Origin: Pirellulimonas nuda
GTDB taxonomy: Bacteria; Planctomycetota; Planctomycetia; Pirellulales; Lacipirellulaceae
NCBI RefSeq assembly: GCF_007750855.1
Contig: NZ_CP036291.1
Location: 6,484,905-6,548,904 of the forward strand
Length of the DNA: 64,000 bases
Direction: 5' to 3'
The translations under genes and the position numbers were made by a program. Below the pieces are notes generated by a model that ran no database searches, had not been told where the DNA came from, and saw only the letters and a list, made by a program, of their open reading frames with translations. Positions 26,121-35,186 of the stretch are shown here, piece after piece (within the stretch, counting starts at the first letter, position 1; every line of letters begins with the position of its first letter).

Positions 26121-27539
26121 TCAGTCTTGCAGCACCCAGGTGTCCTTGCTGCCGCCCCCCTGCGAGGAGTTGACGATCATCGACCCCTCGACGAGCGCCA
26201 CACGCGTCAGCCCTCCCGGCAGGATCCGCACCGACGAGCCGTACAGGACGAACGGCCGCAGGTCGACGTGCCGGGGGGCCAGCTTGCCGTCGATGATGGT
26301 GGGGACGGTGGACAGCGTCAGCATCGGCTGGGCGATGTAGTTGCGGGGGTCGCTCCGCACCGCGGCGGCGCAGGCGGCCAGCTCTTCTTTGGTGGCCCGC
26401 GGGCCGAGGCAGATGCCGTAGCCCCCCGAGGCGTTGGTCGGCTTGACCACCAGCTCCGCCATGTTCTCTAGCACGTGGCTGCACTGAGCGGGGTCGGAGC
26501 AGATGAAGGTCGGCACGTTCGGCAGGATGGCGTCTTCCGACAGGTAGTACTGGATGATCTCCGGCACGTACTGGTAGATGGCTTTGTCGTCGGCGATGCC
26601 GGCGCCCGGGGCGTTGGCCAGGGTGACCCCGCCGCGGAAGTAGACGTCCATCAGCCCGGGCACCCCCAGCATCGAGTCGGGGCGGAAGCACTCCGGGTCG
26701 AGGAAGTCGTCGTCGATCCGACGGTAGATGACGTCGACCCGCTCCAGCCCGTGCGTGGTGCGGACCCACACCCGCCCGTCCTGCACCACCAGGTCGGAAT
26801 TGAGCACCAGCTCGACCCCCATCTGCTGGGCCAGGAAGGTGTGCTCGAAGTAGGCCGAGTTGTAGATCCCGGGGGTCAGCAGCACCGCCCGGGGGTTGTC
26901 TGGCGTGGGGGCGGTTTCGAGCAGGGTTTGCAGCAGGCGCTCCGGGTAGTCCTCGATCGGGGCGATCGCGGTCCCCTGGAACACCTCGGGGAGCACCCGC
27001 TTCATCAGCTCGCGGTTCTCCAACACGTACGACACGCCGGACGGGCAGCGGAGGTTGTCCTCAAGCACGTACACAACGCCGTCGTTGTGCCGCACCAGGT
27101 CGGTGCCGGTGACGTGGGTCCACACCCCGGCCGGCGGGCGGAAGCCCTCCAGCTTCGGCTGGTAGCTCTCGGACGTCATGACCAGCTCGCGCGGCACGAC
27201 GCCGTCGTCCAGGATCTTCTGGTCGCCGTACACGTCGTCCAGGAACAGGTTCAGGGCGATGATCCGCTGGGTGAGCCCCTGCTCGATCATCGTCCATTCC
27301 GACGCGGCGATAGGCCGGGGGACCACGTCAAAGGGCCACACCTTCTCGGCGCCGTCGCCGTGCCCGTACACGGCAAACGTGATCCCGCGTTCCCTCAGGT
27401 CGGTCTCGGCGACGTGCTGGCGTTGCGAGAGCGTCTCGAGCGACAGCGTCCCCAGGCTCCGCGCCAGCGAGGGGTGGCGGGGCTGCTCGAGGCTCTGGCC
27501 CAGTTCGTCAAAGGCCGTTTGGTCGCCGTTGGAATGCAT
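26121..27539 (-). CDS. circularly permuted type-2 ATP-grasp protein (set A)
   Basis: A 472-residue protein from ATG 27539 ([15 protein letters not shown]). Conserved elements: [104 protein letters not shown] and the ATP-contact segment [16 protein letters not shown]. It is the stand-alone equivalent of the N-terminal half of the 18335-20905 protein. It is the first gene of the five-gene cluster. Its product should form amide or peptide bonds using ATP; the acceptor is unknown. Confidence 0.92.
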   Translation of the reverse strand: MHSNGDQTAFDELGQSLEQPRHPSLARSLGTLSLETLSQRQHVAETDLRERGITFAVYGHGDGAEKVWPFDVVPRPIAASEWTMIEQGLTQRIIALNLFLDDVYGDQKILDDGVVPRELVMTSESYQPKLEGFRPPAGVWTHVTGTDLVRHNDGVVYVLEDNLRCPSGVSYVLENRELMKRVLPEVFQGTAIAPIEDYPERLLQTLLETAPTPDNPRAVLLTPGIYNSAYFEHTFLAQQMGVELVLNSDLVVQDGRVWVRTTHGLERVDVIYRRIDDDFLDPECFRPDSMLGVPGLMDVYFRGGVTLANAPGAGIADDKAIYQYVPEIIQYYLSEDAILPNVPTFICSDPAQCSHVLENMAELVVKPTNASGGYGICLGPRATKEELAACAAAVRSDPRNYIAQPMLTLSTVPTIIDGKLAPRHVDLRPFVLYGSSVRILPGGLTRVALVEGSMIVNSSQGGGSKDTWVLQD

Positions 27540-27924
27540 GCGGAAGCGACGGCCGAGGGGCCGCCGTGGGTGGGGTAAAGGGGGCGGAGTCTCGTAGTTG
27601 GGCCGTTCCGACCGGATGAGGATAGCACGATTGAAGCGGGAAAGCGAAACCACAGCAAGTTTCGCGCCTCAACCCGGGCCGCACTAAGATTCAGCCCTTC
27701 CCAGCCAAACCAGCAAAGCTCGCCGCAGGAGGGCGCCCGACGATTGGGCGCCCGTGCGCCCCGACGGCGCAGCCCCACTCCGCCGGCGACGCATTGCGGT
27801 ATGATGCCCTCCCCCCGATCGACCGATTGCAAACTGCAAATTGACGCGCCAAGCGATCGGCAATTTGCGATTCTCACTTCGCAATTTTTTAATGTGCAAT
27901 CCGTCAAGAACGGCCCCCCACACC
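27540..27924. other. divergent control region of the ATP-grasp cluster and the U32 gene
   Basis: About 385 bases between divergent starts. Most is G+C-rich and featureless. From 27826 to 27905 it turns A+T-rich with a short inverted pair GCAAATTG (27836-27843) and CAATTTGC (27861-27868) plus a T6 run. A possible -10 TATGAT is at 27800-27805 but lacks a good -35. Confidence 0.4.
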
Positions 27925-30453
27925 ATGCCGCTGCCCCCCGCCAACCCCCGCCCCCCCGAGCTGCTGGCCCCCGCCGGCAACCGCGAATGCATCGAGGCGG
28001 CCATCGAGAACGGCGCCGACGCGGTCTACTTCGGCCTGCAAGTAGGCTTCAACGCCCGTGGCCGGGCGACCAATCTGACGCTTGAAGAGCTGCCAGAGGT
28101 GATGGACCACCTCCACCTCCGCGGCCTGCGGGGCTACGTGACCGTTAACACGCTGGCGTTCACGGACGAGCTCCCCAGGCTCGAGTCGCACCTCCGCGCG
28201 ATCGCCGAGGCAGGGGTCGACGCGGCGCTGGTGCAAGACCTGGGGGTGGCCCGGCTGGCCCGCGTGGTCTGCCCCACGCTGGCGCTGCACGCCAGCACGC
28301 AGATGACCATGACCTGCGCGGAGATGATCGCCGTCGCCGCGCAGCTCGGGATCGAGCGCGTGGTGCTGGCCCGCGAGCTGTCGCTCAAAGAGATCCGCAA
28401 GATCGCCGCCGAGACCACGGTCGAGCTCGAAACGTTTGTCCACGGCGCGTTGTGCGTGGCCTACAGCGGCCAGTGCCTGACCAGCGAGTCGCTGGGCGGG
28501 CGCAGCGCCAACCGCGGCGAGTGCGCCCAGGCCTGCCGGCTGGCGTACGAGCTGGAGTGCGACGGTCAGCCGGTCGAGCTGGGGGACGTCAAATACCTGC
28601 TGAGCCCGCAAGACCTGGCCGCCTACGAGCTGCTGCCCGACTTGATCGACGCCGGCGTGGCGTCGCTGAAGATCGAGGGCCGGCTCAAAACGCCCGAGTA
28701 CGTGGCCAACGTCTGCCGCCACTACCGCGCGGCGATCGACAGCGCCGTCGCCGGTCGGCCGCTGAAGTTCAACCCCGCGTCGCGCCGCGAGCTAGAGCTG
28801 AGCTTCTCGCGCGGCTTCTCCCCCGGCTGGACCGCCGGCAACGACCACAAGCGGCTGGTCCCCGGGCTGTCGAGCTCCAAACGCGGCGTGCTGATCGGCC
28901 GCGTGGTGAAGCTGCGTGACGAGAAGCTCGAAGTCGAGCTCACCCAGCCGCTCCGCCGCGGCGACGGCATCGTGCTAGAAGGAGACCGCGAAGCGGGCGA
29001 GGAAGTCGGGGGCTCTGTCTACGAGGTGCTCCGCCGCGGCCGGCCGGTGGACGACGCCGCCTCGGGACGCCTGACCCTGCTGATGGAGCACGGCCTGCTG
29101 GCCGACGCCGACGTCTGGCCCGACCAGCTCATCTGGCAGACCTCCGACCCACAGCTCACCAAGCGCCTGCGGGGCTCGTTCGGAGGGAGCAAGCCGTCGC
29201 GCACGGTCGACCTAGCCGTGCACGCACGCGTCGTGGTCGGGCGGCCGATCGAGGTCGAGGCGACGTGCAGCGACGGCGTCCGCGTAAGCGTGACGCACGA
29301 CTACCTGCCCGAGACCGCCCGCAAGCACCCCGCCAGCGAGGCGACGCTCCGCGAGCAGTTCGACCGCCTCGGCGGCAGCGGGTTCCGCCTGGCGAGCTTC
29401 ACCGCCAAGATCGGCGGCCAGCCGATGACGCCCCTAAGCGTGCTGGGCGCCATCCGCAAGCAGATGCTGGCGCAGCTCGCCGAGGCCCGCCAGCACAAGC
29501 CGGCGGCGACGCTCGGCGCGGCAGACGCTGCGCAGCAGATGATCCAATCGGCCGGCGAAGACGCAAGCGGCGGCGGCGACGCCCCCGCCGAGCCCCAACT
29601 GAGCGTCCTGTGCCGCTCGCTCGCGCAGCTCCGCGCGGCGCTCGACGCCGGCGCCCGGCACGTCTACGCAGACCTGCACGACCTCCGCGAGTACCGCCCC
29701 GCGGTCGCCGCTGCGCACGCCGCCGGCGCACAAATCCATCTGGCCACGCTCCGCATCCACAAGCCGGGCGAGAACGGGTTGTTCCTCAACCTGCAGAAGC
29801 ACGGCGGCGACGGCTGGCTGGTGCGCAACCTGGCGGCGCTCGACTTTGCCCGCCGCCATGAGATTCCGGCGGTGGCCGACTTCTCGCTGAACGTCACCAA
29901 CCCGATCACGGCCGCGTGGCTCATCGAGCAGGGCGCCGCCTGGCTGACCGCCAGCTACGACCTGAACCGCGACCAGGTGCTGGAGCTGGCCGCGGCTACG
30001 CCGCCGCGTTGGCTGGAGGTGGTGGTCCACCAGCACATGCCGATGTTCCACATGGAGCACTGCGTGTTTTGCGCCGTGCTCTCCCCCGGCAAGAACAAGA
30101 CCGACTGCGGCCGCCCCTGCGACCGCCACCAGGTAGAGCTAACCGACCGCGTCGGCGTCAAGCACGTGCTGCACGCCGACATCGGCTGCCGCAACACGCT
30201 GTACAACGGCGCCCCGCAGAGCGGCGCCGAAGCGGTCGCGCCGCTGATCGGCCTGGGTGTGCGGCGGTTCCGCATCGAGCTGCTGCGCGACGCGCCGCCC
30301 GACGAAACCAAACGCCTCGTGGGCCTCTACCAAGACCTGCTCGCCGGGCGCGCGACGGGCGCCGAGGTGTGGCGATCGCTGCGGGCCGCCAACCGGCTGG
30401 GCGTGACCCGCGGGCCGCTAGAAGCGGCACGGAACCCGCTGGCGGTGCTGTAG
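27925..30453 (+). CDS. U32 family protein, two-unit type
   Basis: An 842-residue protein. The U32 core has PELLAPAGNRECIEAAIENGADAVYFGL, MTMTCAEMIAVAAQLGIERVVLAREL and the cysteine region ALCVAYSGQCLTSESLGGRSANRGECAQACR, with DLAAYELLPDLIDAGVASLKIEGR. The second half contains another cysteine cluster (HCVFCAVLSPGKNKTDCGRPC, then DIGCRNT). U32 proteins include hydroxylases of rRNA or tRNA with an iron-sulfur centre (RlhA, TrhP) and ubiquinone enzymes; true peptidase activity is doubtful. This long form resembles RlhA-type proteins, but I do not assign the modified base. ATG 27925 precedes the conserved start; ATG 27892 is an alternative. Confidence 0.85.
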   Translation: MPLPPANPRPPELLAPAGNRECIEAAIENGADAVYFGLQVGFNARGRATNLTLEELPEVMDHLHLRGLRGYVTVNTLAFTDELPRLESHLRAIAEAGVDAALVQDLGVARLARVVCPTLALHASTQMTMTCAEMIAVAAQLGIERVVLARELSLKEIRKIAAETTVELETFVHGALCVAYSGQCLTSESLGGRSANRGECAQACRLAYELECDGQPVELGDVKYLLSPQDLAAYELLPDLIDAGVASLKIEGRLKTPEYVANVCRHYRAAIDSAVAGRPLKFNPASRRELELSFSRGFSPGWTAGNDHKRLVPGLSSSKRGVLIGRVVKLRDEKLEVELTQPLRRGDGIVLEGDREAGEEVGGSVYEVLRRGRPVDDAASGRLTLLMEHGLLADADVWPDQLIWQTSDPQLTKRLRGSFGGSKPSRTVDLAVHARVVVGRPIEVEATCSDGVRVSVTHDYLPETARKHPASEATLREQFDRLGGSGFRLASFTAKIGGQPMTPLSVLGAIRKQMLAQLAEARQHKPAATLGAADAAQQMIQSAGEDASGGGDAPAEPQLSVLCRSLAQLRAALDAGARHVYADLHDLREYRPAVAAAHAAGAQIHLATLRIHKPGENGLFLNLQKHGGDGWLVRNLAALDFARRHEIPAVADFSLNVTNPITAAWLIEQGAAWLTASYDLNRDQVLELAAATPPRWLEVVVHQHMPMFHMEHCVFCAVLSPGKNKTDCGRPCDRHQVELTDRVGVKHVLHADIGCRNTLYNGAPQSGAEAVAPLIGLGVRRFRIELLRDAPPDETKRLVGLYQDLLAGRATGAEVWRSLRAANRLGVTRGPLEAARNPLAVL

Positions 30454-30481
30454 GCCTCAAGGGGCGCCCAGCAGGCTTGAA

Positions 30482-30943
30482 TTATCGAAGATCGGTCTCC
30501 GGCCTCCAATCGGAAACAATGCGCTCAACGAGCATCGTATCATTCCAAATGCCCCGAATTGGCAGTTTCCGCTGTTCTGGCTTGAGCTGACCGACCCGCC
30601 ATTCGGTATGCCCGTCCCAAAGCCACCACGTAGCGACTTTCTTTGTCTTGGGATCGATCACTCCTGCGCGAAACACAGGAAAGCTCTGCAATTCGTCCGG
30701 AATCGCGACTTGTCCGACGATGGAAAATACTCGTTGTTTGATCGCTTGTTCCAACGGGAAGAAAACTGAGAATCGAACGCCATCTTCCGCTATTCGCGGT
30801 ACATCAGAGGGACGCGTGCCATACAGCTTTTCGAAGACGCGGAGAAGGGCTCCGTAGCCTCTCTGATAGTGAGTGCAGAGTGCATAGGCGAGCCCCGACG
30901 AAGTAGGGATTTCGAGAACAGCTCCGACGACATCGGATTTCAT
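30482..30943 (-). CDS. Imm26-like protein
   Basis: A 153-residue protein beginning MKSDVVGAVLEIPTSSGLAYAL, with RVFSIVGQVAIPDELQSFPVFR and KLPIRGIWNDTMLVERI at the end. This order (IPT.SG.AYA, IVG, PIRGIWN, L.ERI) fits the Imm26 immunity family of polymorphic toxin systems; the match is from memory of the family pattern. No toxin gene is next to it. Base composition is clearly below that of its neighbours (26 G+C of 60 at 30721-30780), a sign of transfer. It is convergent with the U32 gene, 28 bases apart. Confidence 0.6.
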   Translation of the reverse strand: MKSDVVGAVLEIPTSSGLAYALCTHYQRGYGALLRVFEKLYGTRPSDVPRIAEDGVRFSVFFPLEQAIKQRVFSIVGQVAIPDELQSFPVFRAGVIDPKTKKVATWWLWDGHTEWRVGQLKPEQRKLPIRGIWNDTMLVERIVSDWRPETDLR

Positions 30944-31063
30944 GCAACCACTTCCTACTCACGGCTTCGGTGCGTTTACCACGTCGAGAATTGTTGTACC
31001 TAGCGCGATGGCTCCACTCGTGCGTGACTTTAACCTCCATTTGAGCTACATCGCGACCCGCCC

Positions 31064-32668
31064 TCACCAATTCGCCACCTGGTAATCCTTCAAAAACTTC
31101 CCCCAAACATGCTCCCCCGTGATCTGCCCGTCGAAGTACGGGGCGCAGATGCGGGCCGCGGCGTCGACGATGTCGAGCGGGGGGTGGAAGCCTAGTTCTT
31201 GCTGTTTGCGCTGGGCGATCTCGGCCGGGTCTTCGTCGGTGATCCAGCCGGTGTCGACGCTGTTCATGTGGATGCCGTCGCGGGCGTAGTCTTGGGCGCT
31301 GGTGCGGGTGAGCATGTTCAGCGCCGCTTTGGCCATGTTGGTGTGCGGGTGCTTGTCCGTCTTGTAGGCGCGGTAGAACACCCCCTCCATCGCGCTGACG
31401 TTCACGATGTGCGTGTCGCGCGTCGGGACCCGCGCCATCAACGGCTTGAGCCGGGCGTTGAGGATGAACGGCGCGATGGCGTTCACGAGTTGCACTTCGA
31501 GCAGCTCGACCGTCGGCACGTCCGCCAGCCGCAGCCGCCAACTGTTGATGCTGCGGAGGTCGATTTGTTGCTCGTCGTGGTCGTACTGCCCGCTGGGGAA
31601 CAAATGCTCGCCCCGCTGCTCGTCCCCGGGCGCCAGCGGGATTTGTGATAGCTCTGCGGCGCGCACCACCCCTGCGATGCTCTCCCCCGCCAGCTCACCA
31701 CCCAGCGCCGCCAGACCCGCACGTGCCGGTTCGTTCTCGCGCATCCCCTGCCTGCGCAGCTCCTCGTCGGACGCCAACAGCGGCCGCGCCTCGGGGGGCA
31801 ACGACTCGCCGAGCCGGCGTTCTCCTTCCATCAGGTGCGCATAGAAACCCGGCGGCCGGCGGACCGTCTGGCAGGCGTTGTTCAGCAGCAGGTCGAGCCT
31901 CGGCAGCGTGGCGGCCAGGTGGTCGGCCAGCGCCTCGACCGCGGGCGTGTGCCGCAGGTCGACGCCGTGCAGCTCCAGCCGGTTGCGCCACCTCTCGCTG
32001 TCTGCTTCCGCCAAGAACCGCCTGGCCGCGTCGCGCGGGAAGCGGGTCAGCACCACGGTGTGGGCGCCGGCCCGCAGCAGCTTGAGCGCCGCCTGGTAGC
32101 CGATCTTCACCCGCGCGCCGGTCACCACCGCCACGCGGCCCGATAGGTCGGCCGTTTGATTGCGCTTGGTCCAGTTCAGCTGGGCGCACGCGGGGCAGAG
32201 CGCGTCGTAGAAGTGGTGCACCCGGTCGTACTCCCCTTTGCAGGTGTAGCACGTACGGGGGACGTCCAGCTTGGGCCAGTCGGCCGTGGGACCGGTCGAA
32301 TGAGAATGCGAGAGCGCCAGCGGCGGCGTGTCGAATGGCGCCGGGGGCTCGGGCTTCTTTAGCTTGCGGACGCTGTACGGCGCGCTGAACTGGGCGCGGA
32401 TGCCGGTCTCGGCCAGCCGCTGCTCGTCCGCCTGCCGCTGGGCTTGGAGATTGGCCTGCCGCTCGCGGTGGTACTCCTTGCGCAGCTTCCGCCGGGCGGA
32501 GCGGTCGGGCATCGCCACCTGATGCACCACGCGCAGCAGCCGCTGCCGCTCCGATTCTTCTAGTCGGGCCAGCAGGCTGCGGTCGCTAGCGACCTGCTCC
32601 AGCAGGTCCGCCACGCGCGCCAGCTCCTCGGCGGTCGGTTCTGACGGTTGGGACGGGGGAGGTTCCAT
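31064..32668 (-). CDS. SDR oxidoreductase with N-terminal zinc finger
   Basis: A 534-residue protein, about twice the usual SDR length. Residues 1-130 are charged and helical (ERQRLLRVVHQ, RKLRKEYHRERQANLQAQRQ). A treble-clef-like motif CYTCKGEYDRVHHFYDALCPAC follows near residue 140-161. The Rossmann domain has VAVVTGARVKIGYQAALKLL, LLLNNACQT, a serine segment NVSAMEG and the pair Y-x-x-x-K in AYKTDKH, and the tail NSVDTGWITDEDP. An insert of about 90 residues separates NNAC and the active site. It should bind NAD(P) and reduce or oxidise an unknown substrate; the zinc finger may bind nucleic acid or protein. Confidence 0.75.
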   Translation of the reverse strand: MEPPPSQPSEPTAEELARVADLLEQVASDRSLLARLEESERQRLLRVVHQVAMPDRSARRKLRKEYHRERQANLQAQRQADEQRLAETGIRAQFSAPYSVRKLKKPEPPAPFDTPPLALSHSHSTGPTADWPKLDVPRTCYTCKGEYDRVHHFYDALCPACAQLNWTKRNQTADLSGRVAVVTGARVKIGYQAALKLLRAGAHTVVLTRFPRDAARRFLAEADSERWRNRLELHGVDLRHTPAVEALADHLAATLPRLDLLLNNACQTVRRPPGFYAHLMEGERRLGESLPPEARPLLASDEELRRQGMRENEPARAGLAALGGELAGESIAGVVRAAELSQIPLAPGDEQRGEHLFPSGQYDHDEQQIDLRSINSWRLRLADVPTVELLEVQLVNAIAPFILNARLKPLMARVPTRDTHIVNVSAMEGVFYRAYKTDKHPHTNMAKAALNMLTRTSAQDYARDGIHMNSVDTGWITDEDPAEIAQRKQQELGFHPPLDIVDAAARICAPYFDGQITGEHVWGKFLKDYQVANW

Positions 32669-32782
32669 TGAGTCGCTTTTCGGCAGCTATGTTGTGCGGG
32701 GCCTCGGTTGGCAGAGGGGGCATTCTACCTGTCGGCGGGCAGTCCAACAGGCTCACGGGAGCCATCGGCTCGCCGATTCTGA

Positions 32783-32811
32783 TTGGGTCGCGTGGCTGGG
32801 TGCGCTATACT
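32783..32811 (+). promoter_or_regulatory. promoter of the DUF433/DUF5615 pair
   Basis: TTGGGT (32783-32788), a 17-base spacer and TATACT (32806-32811). The start codon at 32818 lies where transcription should begin, so the message would be leaderless. Confidence 0.6.
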
Positions 32812-32817
32812 TGCAGC

Positions 32818-33099
32818 ATGGACTACGACATCAACCAGTTCCTCGAGATGCGTCCCAAGCGCGATGGGCGGATGCGCCCTTTCATCAAGGGGACACGTGT
32901 CGAGGCGCTGTCCATCATCAGCGACAGCGAAACTCACAACATGACGCCCGAGGAGATTGCCGAGGGCTACCCGCATGTGTCGCTGGCGGCGATTTATGCC
33001 GCCCTTGCGTACTACCACGGCGCCCGGGACGAGGTGCGTCGTATGATCCGCGAGGACGACGCGAGCTTGAAGCAGCAAGTCGGCGCGGCGCAAGGATAG
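32818..33099 (+). CDS. DUF433 antitoxin-like protein
   Basis: A 93-residue protein with the DUF433 core: FIKGTRVEALSIIS, MTPEEIAEGYPHVSLAAIYAALAYYH. DUF433 proteins are usual partners of PIN-like DUF5615 toxins and carry a helix-turn-helix. ATG 32818 lies 7 bases after the -10 box, so no ribosome-binding site is available. The toxin frame follows at once in the +1 frame. Confidence 0.85.
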   Translation: MDYDINQFLEMRPKRDGRMRPFIKGTRVEALSIISDSETHNMTPEEIAEGYPHVSLAAIYAALAYYHGARDEVRRMIREDDASLKQQVGAAQG

Positions 33100-33100
33100 A

Positions 33101-33439
33101 GCGACCGAGAGCGACCCAGTCCGCTTCCACCTGGATGAATCGGCCGATTTTCGGATCGCCACCGGACTCCGCCGCCGCGAGCGCGACTGCACGACTTCGG
33201 CGGACGAGGGATTGCTTTCCGAAAGCGACGAAACACAGTTCGCCTTCTCTGTGCAGCAAGGGAGGGTGTTGATCACCCGCGACCACGATTTTCGCGAGCT
33301 TGCCAGCGCCGTCATCGATCACCCGGGCGTAGTCTTCTGCAAACGCCGCTCGCACTTCGGGGCGATCGTCAAAGAACTGGACGGCATGGCTTCGAGCATG
33401 AGGGCCAGCGATTTCCGCGGCAAGCTGTTCTATGTGTAG
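33101..33439 (+). CDS. DUF5615 PIN-like toxin, no usual start codon
   Basis: The frame, open after TGA at 33068-33070, reads DPVRFHLDESADFRIATGLRRRERD, then SDETQFAFSVQQGRVLITRDHDFREL and HPGVVFC, a full DUF5615 pattern with its acidic residues (Asp in HLDES, Asp in TRDHDF). Family members start just before VRFHLDE, but between 33071 and 33131 there is no ATG, GTG or TTG; the first is TTG at 33212, which would remove the first acidic residue. Either a rare start codon (for example CTG 33131) is used, or translation arrives by a +1 shift from the antitoxin, or the start has been lost. Start shown is only the minimum extent of homology. Confidence 0.7.
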   Translation, partial: ATESDPVRFHLDESADFRIATGLRRRERDCTTSADEGLLSESDETQFAFSVQQGRVLITRDHDFRELASAVIDHPGVVFCKRRSHFGAIVKELDGMASSMRASDFRGKLFYV

Positions 33440-33460
33440 AAGCCGCGGCTCGGCCGGGGG

Positions 33461-33658
33461 CTAACGGGCGCTGCCGCGTCTCCACAGGCGCCACGCCAAG
33501 AAGAAGCAGGCAATTCCCACGATGGCGATGGCGACTCGCAGCGTGAGGTCCGCCGCAGTGAAGGGCACGGCAGCCAAATCAACCAGGGACCAGCCCACAC
33601 CAAACATCAGCACCGCAGCGACGCGTGGCGGCAGGACCTGGCGTTTGAATAGGCTCAT
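33461..33658 (-). CDS. small membrane protein
   Basis: A 65-residue protein from ATG 33658: MSLFKRQVLPPRVAAVLMF, two membrane helices (about 13-31 and 41-58) and an arginine-rich end (WRLWRRGSAR), positive inside. No family recognised. It lies 66 bases past the permease stop on the same strand, probably the last gene of that operon. Confidence 0.6.
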   Translation of the reverse strand: MSLFKRQVLPPRVAAVLMFGVGWSLVDLAAVPFTAADLTLRVAIAIVGIACFFLAWRLWRRGSAR

Positions 33659-33724
33659 GCCGTCCAAGCTCCGCGTCAGTTTAGCGGGCGGGGTGTCGCT
33701 GTCGCGGGTAGCCGATCTTAACAG

Positions 33725-35155
33725 CTACTTGCCCAGCTCAGCATTCATCCAAGCCCGCGTCGCCCGTCGGTCGAGGTACACGCCGGCGAGCGCCACCGCC
33801 ACACAGGCGGCCAGGCACGCGGGTAGGCCGTAGTAGTCGTTCAGGGCGAAGCAGCAGGCGGCGACGCCGGCGACGAGGTAGAGCACCATAATCAACTGCA
33901 GCATCCGCCACAGAGCGTTTTGCACCAGCGCTAAACGCAGCGCCGCTGCGTGGACCGCTGGCGAGACCGCCACGGTGATCGCCAGTGCGGCAGTGACCTT
34001 GGCGGGCGTTAAGTAGGAGGGAAGAAACAACGCCGCGAGCCCGGCGACCAGCAGCAGGCTCCCGACGGCCGAGTAAGCCAAGTCGCGCCAGGCCGTCTGG
34101 CTCAGTCCGGAGATGTAGTCGCGGCGGGTGAGGGGCCAGAGGAGCTCTTGCTGCATCCGCGGCCGCCTTTGGGCAAGCAGCATGCACGACTGCACCAAGC
34201 CGATCAACCACCCCATCGCGGGCGTGAGCAGGATCACGCCGTTCCGGCGGCTACCCGCGTAATCGAGCACGGCGAGCTGCACGCTGATGATCATCGCGAC
34301 CATCACTGTGATGAAGACCGCACGCACCGCTGGCGGAACCGGGGTCGATCCGTACGGCAGTAGCCTTAGCCGCGCAACAACCGGCAAACCACCGCCCGGC
34401 TGTGCTCCAGTCGGCAAGCGGTTCAGCCACCCATCGATCATCCTGCTGTTCACCCCCCCCGCGGCCAGTTGGCGTGCCATCGCTCGGCGGGCTTCGGACT
34501 TCTCAAACCGGCTGCCGCTCGACTGGTCCGACGCCATCAACGCATAGTCTCGGTCCCCTTCGCGCGCCGCGGTGAGCCGGCGGAGCCACAACGCGACGCC
34601 GAAAGCCCCCGCCACCAAGATGACCGTGAACAGCGCTTGGTCGTCGCCGCCACGATCGAGCCAGAAGTCACGCGTCGGGCCATAGATCATGCTCACGACC
34701 AACCCTGTGTTGGCCATGCCCAGCGCAAACGACATGCTCTGCACGGTCCACAACATTGAGGCCGCGGCCGCGAGCCCATACGCAAGCAGCCCAACCGGCG
34801 AAGCCCGCAACGCCAGCGCTGAGACCAGCGGCGTCAGCACGGCACACCCCAGCAGCAAGCCCGCCAGCAGCCCCACATGCGGTGCGGCATACCCCGGGGT
34901 GAGCCGGGCGCGGGGATGGACGAACAGCCACTTGCCGTGCTGCGCGGCGACCATGGCGCCGAACATCGCCGGCATAATGACTAAGAAGATCGCCATCTCG
35001 CTTGGCGCCCCCTGCGATGTGTTGTTCGTTGCGGCAATGACCATGGCCACACCTACCGGCACGCAAAGCACGGCGATCCCCAGCATCAGAAATCGATGCG
35101 TGAGCAGCGTCATCGCGGCCTGCGTGAACCGCGCGGTCATCGAGGTCGTGTGCAT
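33725..35155 (-). CDS. ABC-2-like membrane protein (permease of GntR-linked operon)
   Basis: A 476-residue protein with about 11-12 hydrophobic segments in two groups, separated by a cytoplasmic stretch near 190-270. It is the membrane partner expected for the ATPase at 35398-36345 in a YtrA-type regulator/ABC operon. No catalytic motif. Between it and the ATPase lies a 193-bp repeat element. Members of such operons usually respond to cell-wall stress or antibiotics; that is inference from the regulator. Confidence 0.75.
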   Translation of the reverse strand: MHTTSMTARFTQAAMTLLTHRFLMLGIAVLCVPVGVAMVIAATNNTSQGAPSEMAIFLVIMPAMFGAMVAAQHGKWLFVHPRARLTPGYAAPHVGLLAGLLLGCAVLTPLVSALALRASPVGLLAYGLAAAASMLWTVQSMSFALGMANTGLVVSMIYGPTRDFWLDRGGDDQALFTVILVAGAFGVALWLRRLTAAREGDRDYALMASDQSSGSRFEKSEARRAMARQLAAGGVNSRMIDGWLNRLPTGAQPGGGLPVVARLRLLPYGSTPVPPAVRAVFITVMVAMIISVQLAVLDYAGSRRNGVILLTPAMGWLIGLVQSCMLLAQRRPRMQQELLWPLTRRDYISGLSQTAWRDLAYSAVGSLLLVAGLAALFLPSYLTPAKVTAALAITVAVSPAVHAAALRLALVQNALWRMLQLIMVLYLVAGVAACCFALNDYYGLPACLAACVAVALAGVYLDRRATRAWMNAELGK

Positions 35156-35186
35156 GGTCTTTCAGGTTTAGTGTGCAGGAACGACA

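Noticed and set aside
26092-26769. A second minus-strand gene inside the ATP-grasp region
   Set aside because: Arg/His/Pro-rich shadow in another frame of the ATP-grasp gene.
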